DNA from: Thiothrix subterranea
Lineage (GTDB): Bacteria > Pseudomonadota > Gammaproteobacteria > Thiotrichales > Thiotrichaceae
Direction of reading: 5' to 3'
Length of the DNA stretch: 64,000 nucleotides
Assembly (NCBI RefSeq): GCF_030930995.1
Contig: NZ_CP133217.1
Location: 3,648,001-3,712,000, forward strand
Part shown: piece by piece, positions 57,589 through 64,000 of the stretch
Layout of the letters: every line of letters begins with the position of its first letter
Numbering within the stretch: position 1 is the stretch's first letter
The notes under the pieces: model-generated
The model's database searches: none
Told to the model about the DNA's origin: nothing
Seen by the model: the letters and a program-made list of their open reading frames with translations, nothing else
Translations under genes and position numbers: made by a program

Positions 57589-57963
57589 TTACGCCGCCGC
57601 TGCCATCAAGGTGAAGTCGGCATGAATTTCATCGAAGGGAACGCAAATGCCCTCTGCATCTTGTTCGACAATACCGTGGTCGATCAGAATTTTAATGTCA
57701 TCGTGTACCCGCCGGACATCGCGCCCTAGCTGTCGCGCCAATTCGCGGATGCTGGTTTTGCCGAGCGTTTGGAGTTTGATGACTAAATCCCAACGGCGAG
57801 CGTTAATCACCTCAAAAAACATGCCGGGTGAGGTAAACGTCAGGTATTCGCCTGCGTATTCGCTTTTGTTCCAGGCATTTAGAAAACGTGCAGCCGAGGC
57901 TTGCATCGCCTGTTTTTCAGACTGGATTTTGATTTCGAGCGTGCGTTTAGTGTTGTTCTGCAT
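57589..57963 (-). CDS. HTH antitoxin-like regulator
   Basis: The 124-residue protein has a winged-helix segment, KTSIRELARQLGRDVRRVHDDI, as in HVO_A0114-type regulators. It begins MQNNTKRTLEIKI. It overlaps the small DUF6516-like gene by 17 bases, the layout of a toxin-antitoxin pair, so it is probably the antitoxin and autorepressor. Confidence 0.75.
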   Translation of the reverse strand: MQNNTKRTLEIKIQSEKQAMQASAARFLNAWNKSEYAGEYLTFTSPGMFFEVINARRWDLVIKLQTLGKTSIRELARQLGRDVRRVHDDIKILIDHGIVEQDAEGICVPFDEIHADFTLMAAAA

Positions 57964-58249
57964 AATATTGCCTCCGTTGTTCTTCTACATCCGCCAAAAA
58001 ATCCCCCACAAGTTGCTGGATGGTAAGGAAAGGATAAGCTTCCTCCCGCTCACCGTAATGCCTGTGATCACCTTTGGGGCGTTCATTGTCATAACCGACA
58101 ATCCGTTGATTTGGCAGACCGAAAAATAGGCGATATTTATAGAGATGCTGACTGCCTGCCACGGGTTGCGGCACTTCCCAGATCACCATTTCTTGTATGT
58201 ACCCGCCGTCGTACACGATTCTGTCTTTCAGGATGAGCTTTGCTTTCAT
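57947..58249 (-). CDS. DUF6516-like putative toxin
   Basis: This 100-residue protein (MKAKLILKDRIVYDGGYIQE) resembles DUF6516 proteins, which pair with HTH antitoxins. It has a beta-rich core with YRLFFGLPNQRIVGYDNER and a helical tail, FLTIQQLVGDFLADVEEQRR. The ATG at 58249 fits better than a start at 58285. It precedes and overlaps the HTH gene. A fragment of a second copy is at 59926-59988. Confidence 0.75.
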   Translation of the reverse strand: MKAKLILKDRIVYDGGYIQEMVIWEVPQPVAGSQHLYKYRLFFGLPNQRIVGYDNERPKGDHRHYGEREEAYPFLTIQQLVGDFLADVEEQRRQYYAEQH

Positions 58250-58289
58250 GTTGACATTATGACAACAGATAAACGAGGAATTCAAGGTG

Positions 58290-58391
58290 AAGGATGTGAA
58301 AAACCTTAAAGCATGGCTGAAAAGCTTCCGACTACCTGAACCAGACTTTGGATTTGCCCCGTTTTTTGATGGATTTCCGCCGTTTCGTTGA
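58290..58391 (+). pseudogene. Remnant copy of the 3' end of the J-domain-like gene
   Basis: This 102-bp stretch encodes KDVKNLKAWLKSFRLPEPDF and ends FFDGFPPFR-stop. The end of the gene at 54982-56124 reads almost the same. Differences are mostly conservative, so a second full gene may once have existed. It has no start codon. Confidence 0.8.
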
Positions 58392-58449
58392 TGAACCGCC
58401 AGTCATGTCACGCTATACTCACTAATAGTATTACTCAGGAGTAAGCACT

Positions 58450-58710
58450 ATGCAGCGTATTAGTATTACCATAGACAACACACTAAAAGATCAACTGGAC
58501 AACACCATCCCCAAGGGAGAACGCGCCCGCTTTGTTGCCGAAGCCATCCAGCAAGCTCTGGAGAACTGGCATCGTCAACAAGCACTCGCCATGTTACAGA
58601 ACCTCACCCGCTTTAAAGTCGATCACGACTCGGTTGAAACCTTGCGTCATATTCGTCAAGAACGGGGAGAATATTTGGCAGCAAGGCATCAACCGGAGCC
58701 GCAACCGTGA
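58450..58710 (+). CDS. RHH-type antitoxin
   Basis: The 86-residue protein starts MQRISITIDNTLKDQLDN, a ribbon-helix-helix strand followed by ERARFVAEAIQQALENW. It overlaps the PIN toxin start by 4 bases. It should bind the toxin and repress the operon. Confidence 0.82.
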   Translation: MQRISITIDNTLKDQLDNTIPKGERARFVAEAIQQALENWHRQQALAMLQNLTRFKVDHDSVETLRHIRQERGEYLAARHQPEPQP

Positions 58711-59144
58711 AATCCTTGATCATTGACACCTCTGTTTTCAACAAGCTGTATTTGGAAGAAGCCGATAGCGAACAGGCGTTAGTGCTATTTGCTCGCGCCA
58801 CTAATCGTGAGTTTAATCTGCAAGCACCGGATTTATTGTATTTGGAAGTGATCAGCACGGCTAACCATTATCACGTACCGATTGATTTTGTTAGCCAATT
58901 GCTGGATTTTCAAACCCGTCACTTATTGCCATTGCGGACACTCACACGGGCGGAAATGAAAAAAGCCATCGAAATCACCCAACAAGGTCATCCACAAAGC
59001 GGCTATCCTTCCATTTACGATAGTGTCTTCCATGCAATGGCAATGTGTAACGATGCCATACTTGTTACGGCAGATAAGCGACATTACGAGAAGACCAAGC
59101 ACTTGGGAAATATTATTCAGTTGAAGGATTGTGGGGCGTTATAG
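58707..59144 (+). CDS. PIN-domain toxin (VapC family)
   Basis: The 145-residue protein has the PIN acidic residues in LIIDTSVFNKL (Asp), LLYLEVISTA (Glu), YPSIYDSVFHAMA (Asp) and LVTADKRHYEK (Asp). It is a probable ribonuclease toxin paired with the RHH antitoxin upstream by a 4-base overlap. Confidence 0.87.
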   Translation: MKSLIIDTSVFNKLYLEEADSEQALVLFARATNREFNLQAPDLLYLEVISTANHYHVPIDFVSQLLDFQTRHLLPLRTLTRAEMKKAIEITQQGHPQSGYPSIYDSVFHAMAMCNDAILVTADKRHYEKTKHLGNIIQLKDCGAL

Positions 59145-59155
59145 TTTCACCGTCT

Positions 59156-59540
59156 TCAATTGCGCTCAGCCTGCTGAAGATCACTGAGCATCGTTTCCAA
59201 TGTGGCAATCATGGTGGGAATGTCATTTTTACAGATATTGAACAACTGTTCTGCGTCAACATGAAAATAGGTGTGTGCCAGCACATCCCGCATTCCCATT
59301 GCGCCGCGCCATCTTACCGCTGGGTATTGCTGGAAAAGTTTGCCTTCGGTTTTACGGTCGATATTTTTCAGCTCTTCACCTGCTGCAATTAAAATCATGC
59401 AAATGGCATCCAGCTTATCCTCGCCCTTCCGTCAGATAGAAATCGGAAGGTTCAGTGATTGAAGCAAAACGGCGAGGGATGCGGCGCAGTGCTGCCAGCA
59501 AGGTTTGCAGCTTTTCAATCAGCAGTTCACGGTCATACAT
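59156..59540 (-). pseudogene. hepT: HEPN toxin HepT, frameshifted
   Basis: HepT is the HEPN ribonuclease toxin of the MntA-HepT module. The gene starts at ATG 59540 (MYDRELLIEKLQTLL), and continues to DFYLTEG. One extra G at 59424-59426 shifts the frame (GGGC for GGC). After it, EDKLDAICMILIAAGEELKN and the active motif RDVLAHTY (R-x4-H) follow. Corrected, it would be about 128 residues. It overlaps mntA by 8 bases. It is broken unless the extra base is an error. Confidence 0.8.
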
Positions 59541-59844
59541 AAACGGCTTCCTGTTCGATACGGGCTTTCAGGCGTGAGTTGGTGAGTCCGCGCAGGTGCA
59601 ATACATCCACGGGCTTTTCCAACACGGCTTCCAAGTCTTGTTTCATCATGGCGGTCAGGAACAAGTTGGGGTTATCGGTCTCGAATACGATGTCCACGTC
59701 ACTGTCTGGGGTGGCGGTATTGTGGGCGTAAGAGCCGAAATAGCCTAAAGCGCGTAGGCTGTATTCCGCGCCGTGCTGTTGTTTGAAAGCCGACAGCAGA
59801 GCGTGGAGTTCAGGGATGCTTAACGTGCGTTGGTTAGCGGGCAT
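59533..59844 (-). CDS. mntA: Nucleotidyltransferase antitoxin MntA
   Basis: MntA neutralises HepT by adding AMP to it. The 103-residue protein has the minimal nucleotidyltransferase motif GYFGSYAHNTATPDSDVDIVFE (its core GSYAHNTATPDSDVD). I chose ATG 59844 (MPANQRTLSIPEL). The start lies inside remnant sequence of another antitoxin, and its stop overlaps hepT. Confidence 0.85.
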   Translation of the reverse strand: MPANQRTLSIPELHALLSAFKQQHGAEYSLRALGYFGSYAHNTATPDSDVDIVFETDNPNLFLTAMMKQDLEAVLEKPVDVLHLRGLTNSRLKARIEQEAVYV

Positions 59845-59988
59845 TGGCTTCCTCCCGATCAAAGCGGTAATTCCTTAAGTCTAGGCAAAAATCGATGCTG
59901 GTTTTGCCGATTGCCGCCGTTGTTCTTCTACATCCGTCAAAAAATCCCCCACAAGTTGCTGGATGGTAAGAAAAGAATAAGCCTAATG
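59845..59988 (-). pseudogene. Mosaic of antitoxin and toxin fragments
   Basis: Minus-strand reading gives the tail of a DUF6516-like protein (FLTIQQLVGDFLTDVEEQRR), then a short piece matching the HTH antitoxin (GKTSI region), then an end similar to the antitoxin at 60745 (YRFDREEANAR). Each matches an intact gene nearby. None is open for long. Confidence 0.65.
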
Positions 59989-60339
59989 CTAAACCCGCAG
60001 CTTCTGGACTTCTTCAACAGACAAACCAGCAATGCGGGCAATATCTGCCTCAGCGATAACCCCCAACTGCAACAGACCACGGGCAACCTCTTGGGCTTTC
60101 TTTAACTCACCCTCCAATCTGCCTTTCTCGATACCCTTTTCGATACCATCCCTCATGCCCCAGCTATAGGAGGCAAATTTGGTTACGTCTACTTGTGTCA
60201 ACATTTGTTCAGCCTCTTTGATGTTGGGTTGCAAGTCGCGGTTTTCAGCAAGGGTTTCGAGCATCTCGAAGTAGTTGCGTTCTGTGCGGCTCTGGTGCAA
60301 CACATCACCGATGGGCGAAGCGCCGCGATTGCAATTCAT
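59989..60339 (-). pseudogene. Internally deleted copy of the rpn nuclease gene
   Basis: The last 100 codons (from NYFEMLETLAENRDLQPN) are nearly the same as in the gene at 56641-57492, with one IEKG repeat fewer. The front part up to NYFEML is deleted, and what precedes it matches the leader of the intact gene (GATGTGTTGCACC). The nuclease core is lost. An open frame of 116 codons remains, but it is unlikely to be functional. Confidence 0.8.
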
Positions 60340-60755
60340 TCCGTTTCTAACACAAACGGATTCAGGATTCGCACCCCTCTATCCAGCACCATGCCATGCT
60401 GCATATCTTCGCTAAGAACAATTTTACAACCCTGCCGTTCAGCCGCAGCCACTATCAGTGAATCGTAAAAACTGAAACCGTAGCGGCGGGAAATACCAAG
60501 TGCGTTCCTCGTGTCCGTTTCATCTAACGATGCCACAGGCAACAATCCCAAAATCTCAGCGATGGTTGCGTCAATATTGGCATAAGTTTCGGGAAATTTA
60601 CGCCGTGTGACATTGCAAAACTCGTTCAAAACTTGTGCGCTAACCATTGCCCGCCCGCTTTCCAGCAAATTGGCAGCTATCGGGCGTTTCTGTTCATCCT
60701 GCTTGGAATAGCGATAAAGCAGAATGTTTGTGTCGAGGAAGTAATCAACGCTCAT
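60336..60755 (-). CDS. PIN-domain toxin (VapC family)
   Basis: The 139-residue protein has PIN residues in YFLDTNILLYRYS (Asp), VLNEFCNVTRRKF (Glu), FYDSLIVAAAE (Asp) and VLSEDMQHGM (Glu/Asp). I chose ATG 60755 (MSVDYFLDTN), which overlaps the antitoxin end. An ATG-like start at 60773 is also open. Confidence 0.87.
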   Translation of the reverse strand: MSVDYFLDTNILLYRYSKQDEQKRPIAANLLESGRAMVSAQVLNEFCNVTRRKFPETYANIDATIAEILGLLPVASLDETDTRNALGISRRYGFSFYDSLIVAAAERQGCKIVLSEDMQHGMVLDRGVRILNPFVLETE

Positions 60756-61026
60756 TCGCTTCCTCACGGTCAAAGTGGTAGCCGCTCAAGTCCAGACTGA
60801 AATTACCCAAGGGGGCAGGATTGGGCTTGTGGATACAACGTTTCAAGTCTTCCAGCAAATCATCGGGCGGTGCTGCTTGTGTTGGCTGCTGGTTGGTAAG
60901 CCGCTGGGATACCTGCAATCCAAGCCGAAAGTAATGGATGAAATCCAGCACTTCCGCGAGTTTGGTATCGGGAATCTGGTGAATTTCTTCTACTAGGCGT
61001 TCCCTTAAAGGGTTTACTGCTAACAT
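60745..61026 (-). CDS. Antitoxin of the second PIN module
   Basis: This 93-residue protein begins MLAVNPLRERLVEEIHQIPD, then LAEVLDFIHYFRLGL, which resembles DUF2281-type antitoxins. The C-terminal part, LDLSGYHFDREEANER, probably wraps the toxin. It overlaps the PIN gene by 11 bases. Confidence 0.78.
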   Translation of the reverse strand: MLAVNPLRERLVEEIHQIPDTKLAEVLDFIHYFRLGLQVSQRLTNQQPTQAAPPDDLLEDLKRCIHKPNPAPLGNFSLDLSGYHFDREEANER

Positions 61027-61107
61027 TTTAATCCTCCGGTAGAGAACAATTATCTGAACACATCATGCCTTTCGACTAGGTGCAATGCAAATCTCTGGTG
61101 GATATGT

Positions 61108-64000
61108 CTACCCTCTCTCCACCTGCAAAACCTCGTCCCGCGTCAACCCATACAACCCATAAACCAACGCATTCATTTCCCGCTCTTTCGCCTCAATCCC
61201 CGCCTGTAATTCATCCAACTTTTTATCCAGCGCGATAATCTGCTTACGCAAGCTGTCATTGTCAGTGGTTTTGAGTTTGAGCAATTCGCCCAGCAGTTTT
61301 TCAGCGGTGACGCTCGGTGTGATGTTGGTGGAACGAACCACGTATTTCCACTGCACCGCAATCAGTTCAGCATCGTCGATGAACAGGCTATCGAAAGCAG
61401 GCGTGCCGTTGGCAAGCAGGCTTAATTCGCCATCTTCATAACGTACCGTCAGTTTGAGACTGGGATTGAGGTTGACGGTGAGCTTTTCGAGTTTTTGCGC
61501 CAAGGCGGTTTGGTATTGTGCTTTTGCCCAATCGGTGAGGGCTTTGCCTTTGAGTCCGGTGGCTTTGGCGGCATCGGAGGCTTTCAGTTGTTTGTCGTCG
61601 GGGAGTGTTGCCCAAATCCATTGCGGGGTTTTGGTATCGTCTGTCATTTGTGCGGCAGACAAACGCTTTGCCAGTTTTTGCAGTTCATCGCGGTAAGCGG
61701 TATGCAATTCCTGCAACGTCTCCGCCAATTCCGCCACCTGTTTTTTCTGTTCGTCATTCGCATTCGGAATCGGCAACGGCGCAATAAACTGCTTATTCGC
61801 GGTACGGTAATCGTTTTGGAACGGCTTGGAAATACGTCGCCAAATAAAATTAGCCACCGGCGCATTCAATATTCCTGCCAAAAACGGCAAGTCGCTCTTA
61901 TCAGCGACGAGAATACTGCCAACATCCACATTATCGAGATAAAAATCCCCATCGGCATCAATGGTACAAAATAATTGCTTGACGAGACGGGGAACCAGTA
62001 ACTTGGAAAACTCTTGTTTATCAATATTCTGATTTCGCCCGAATTGATACCAACCTTCAATATCAAATTTCCCGCCTTCACGTTTACGTAGGCTTGCTTC
62101 ATGGGAGCGCAAATATTTCCAACCGTTTGGAAAACATTCCTGCATCGCTTTTGCTGAAAATAAACGGGGACGTTCGCCAGCCAAATCATAAGGAAACAGT
62201 AAATACGTGTCTGTTTGAGGTATCTGGTAACGTTTGGCTTCCACACCGGAAACCAACGGATGCATCAAATCGTCTTCAATTTCGACCTCAACGGCATTTT
62301 GCTTATCCGCGTGAGATACGTATTTTCCAGCACTGATCTTAGTCAAATGATAAATATTGTCAGCACTGGTTTGAATGCCTACCGCAATTCCAGCACAGCT
62401 TTGTTCCAGTGTTTTGCAGGTGGTGTTGAGTTTTTCGATTAGGCGACGTTCGGGTTCGGGCATGAATTGCCATGCGTCGGCGGTGGGCAGATTGTCGTAA
62501 GGCAGGGCGTTGACCTGCGACCAGTCGAGGCTGCTGAGGTCGTCGCCACCATTCGGCGCAAAATGCAGTTTGATGCCATCCACCGCTTTGCCGGTGAAGA
62601 ATTGCAGCGCGGTATAAGTAATCGCTTCGTCAAAAATCTGGTAGCTTTTGAAATCAATCCAACGATCCATGCGCCGCGTCTCATGCAACACTTCGCGCAA
62701 ACCCTGCCCGTAATCGTTCACCGCCCACACATTCGGTGCGATCAACCCCATGCGCCCTTCTGGATGCAACAAACCCACCGATTGTTCAATAAACGGCAAG
62801 TAAATATCGTAATTGCCCGTCTGCACACTGCGGAATTTCACCGAACCATCGGCATTTTTCGCACTCACCCAATAATCGGTGGCTTCCGGCTGAATCCGCC
62901 GCATATTCTGCAATTTAATGTACGGCGGATTGCCAATAATCACATCAAACCCACCCGCCGCGAACACCTCCGCAAACGCCTCGCGGTAACTGAACGGATT
63001 AATCCGCTCAAGCTGCTCATCGCTTAACGGCTTTTCATCGCGGTTAATATCCCAATCCACCAAACTGTTACCGCACAAAATATTACCATCCAACGATGAC
63101 AACGGTTGCCCCGGCATGACCGTATGCAGCCACAACGCCAGCTTGGTGATTTCCACCGACTCCGCGTTAACATCCACCCCATACAAGTTTTTCGCTAAAA
63201 TCTCGCGGTAAGCCTTCGCCTTGTCAAACGCCGCCACCTGCCGGAACTCGTAATTGACGCGGCTTTTCTCGCTCACAAGCCACTCGTGTTCCTGCAACAA
63301 ACGCTTGAGTGCCTGAATCAAAAACGCCCCGCTACCGCACGCCGGATCAAGCACTTTCAAGCCACTCAAACGCTGTTGGTAACTATCCAACCAATCACAA
63401 TACCGCGCACTCAAGGTATTCTTTTTCAGCTTGCCATTCTTGAAATGGTCAGCATCCACCGCCGCCGCATCCAACCCCGCAAACTCGCCCTGCCCATTTT
63501 CCGCTCGCAACTCCCGCAAGCGCAAACCCAAGGTTTCCTCAACGATATACGCCGTCACCCATTCCGGGGTGTAATACACGCCATCGGTTTTGCGCTTACT
63601 CAGCTTCATCAAGGAATCTTGGTTAGCGGCTTCCGCCTCCATGATTTCCAAATCGGTAATCGACTGCTCAAAGATGCGCCCCAAGGTATACAAGCCAATC
63701 GCCCGCTCGCCCCCTTCCTCAATCCCAAAATTGTAATTCGCGGAAAAGTACAGCAACGTGTCTTTGTGTTTCAGCAAGGTCGCATCATCCGCCCCCTGAA
63801 ACGGCACAAAAAACACCCGATTCGGCACATGCAAATCATCCAAATCACTATCGGCAGCAAACAAGCCCCCGTTGAAACGGCTGATCGGGTGCGAACGGAA
63901 AATCCCCCCATTGCGCATTGACTTAAACAACGGCAACACGCTGCTATTCCACACATCCGCCGCGTCCGGCAAGTAATCGGGTTTCTGGCTGTCCTCACTC
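61108..64000 (-). CDS. Eco57I-like class II DNA methyltransferase/restriction enzyme (5' end outside window)
   Basis: The frame is open to the window edge and covers more than 960 residues. The SAM motif is VLDPACGSGAFLIQALKRLL and the catalytic motif IV GGFDVIIGNPPYIKLQNM, typical of N6-adenine methyltransferases of type IIG or BREX PglX-like proteins. After it comes a TaqI-like target recognition part. KRKTDGVYYTPEWVTAYIV is also typical. The N-terminal part, which may hold a nuclease, is missing. The gene ends near the toxin-antitoxin genes, forming a defence-like island. Confidence 0.85.
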   Translation of the reverse strand, partial: SEDSQKPDYLPDAADVWNSSVLPLFKSMRNGGIFRSHPISRFNGGLFAADSDLDDLHVPNRVFFVPFQGADDATLLKHKDTLLYFSANYNFGIEEGGERAIGLYTLGRIFEQSITDLEIMEAEAANQDSLMKLSKRKTDGVYYTPEWVTAYIVEETLGLRLRELRAENGQGEFAGLDAAAVDADHFKNGKLKKNTLSARYCDWLDSYQQRLSGLKVLDPACGSGAFLIQALKRLLQEHEWLVSEKSRVNYEFRQVAAFDKAKAYREILAKNLYGVDVNAESVEITKLALWLHTVMPGQPLSSLDGNILCGNSLVDWDINRDEKPLSDEQLERINPFSYREAFAEVFAAGGFDVIIGNPPYIKLQNMRRIQPEATDYWVSAKNADGSVKFRSVQTGNYDIYLPFIEQSVGLLHPEGRMGLIAPNVWAVNDYGQGLREVLHETRRMDRWIDFKSYQIFDEAITYTALQFFTGKAVDGIKLHFAPNGGDDLSSLDWSQVNALPYDNLPTADAWQFMPEPERRLIEKLNTTCKTLEQSCAGIAVGIQTSADNIYHLTKISAGKYVSHADKQNAVEVEIEDDLMHPLVSGVEAKRYQIPQTDTYLLFPYDLAGERPRLFSAKAMQECFPNGWKYLRSHEASLRKREGGKFDIEGWYQFGRNQNIDKQEFSKLLVPRLVKQLFCTIDADGDFYLDNVDVGSILVADKSDLPFLAGILNAPVANFIWRRISKPFQNDYRTANKQFIAPLPIPNANDEQKKQVAELAETLQELHTAYRDELQKLAKRLSAAQMTDDTKTPQWIWATLPDDKQLKASDAAKATGLKGKALTDWAKAQYQTALAQKLEKLTVNLNPSLKLTVRYEDGELSLLANGTPAFDSLFIDDAELIAVQWKYVVRSTNITPSVTAEKLLGELLKLKTTDNDSLRKQIIALDKKLDELQAGIEAKEREMNALVYGLYGLTRDEVLQVERG

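Noticed and set aside
59989-60339. Functional 116-residue protein from the short rpn copy
   Set aside because: It lacks the nuclease core and its front part is former leader sequence; treated as a pseudogene.

Overview
The window looks like a chromosomal segment of a sulfur-oxidising gammaproteobacterium, most plausibly a Thiothrix-like member of the Thiotrichales. The reasons are a complete oxidative-type dsr cluster (dsrABEFH, dsrC, dsrMKLJOP), a soxXA pair, separate nuoC and nuoD genes, and housekeeping synteny of the gammaproteobacterial type. The genus is inferred; no 16S gene is present.

Region 1 (1-5.3 kb): the tail of a possible ABC ATPase, an unknown gene, topB and gabD, the last convergent with truB. 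Region 2 (4.35-32.1 kb, almost all minus strand) is the block known from E. coli as rlmE-ftsH-folP-glmM-secG-tRNA-Leu-tRNA-fMet-rimP-nusA-infB-rbfA-truB. Here tpiA lies between glmM and secG, and the whole Complex I operon (nuoA-N plus a DUF2818 gene) lies between the two tRNAs. Region 3 (32.1-33.2 kb): yhbY and an unknown gene on the plus strand.

Region 4 (33.1-47.7 kb) is the sulfur core. The minus-strand dsr operon runs dsrA to dsrP and ends in an L,D-transpeptidase gene coupled to dsrP. It encodes sulfur delivery (DsrEFH, DsrC), reverse sulfite reductase (DsrAB), the NAD(P)H-linked flavoprotein DsrL and the membrane complex DsrMKJOP. Electrons from sulfur oxidation could thus reach both the quinone pool and NAD(P)H. 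Divergently transcribed are a TauD-like dioxygenase, a 65-residue protein, an orphan Cas6/Cmx6-like protein, a cysteine-free DsrC paralogue and a small conserved-looking protein. Region 5 (47.8-56.5 kb) holds two more Fe(II)-dependent oxygenases, soxX, and soxA split by a group II intron in its signal-peptide codons. It also has an MFS exporter, a J-domain-like protein and a phosphatase.

Region 6 (56.4-64 kb) is an accessory island: an Rpn-type nuclease, four toxin-antitoxin type modules (HTH/DUF6516-like, RHH/PIN, MntA/HepT, antitoxin/PIN), several internally deleted copies of these genes, and a large class II DNA methyltransferase/restriction protein cut by the window edge. No CRISPR array and no rRNA were seen. 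The most notable points are the group II intron inside soxA with a frameshifted maturase, the orphan Cas6-like gene next to dsr, a palindromic element read in frame inside nuoG, and the mosaic of toxin-antitoxin remnants.
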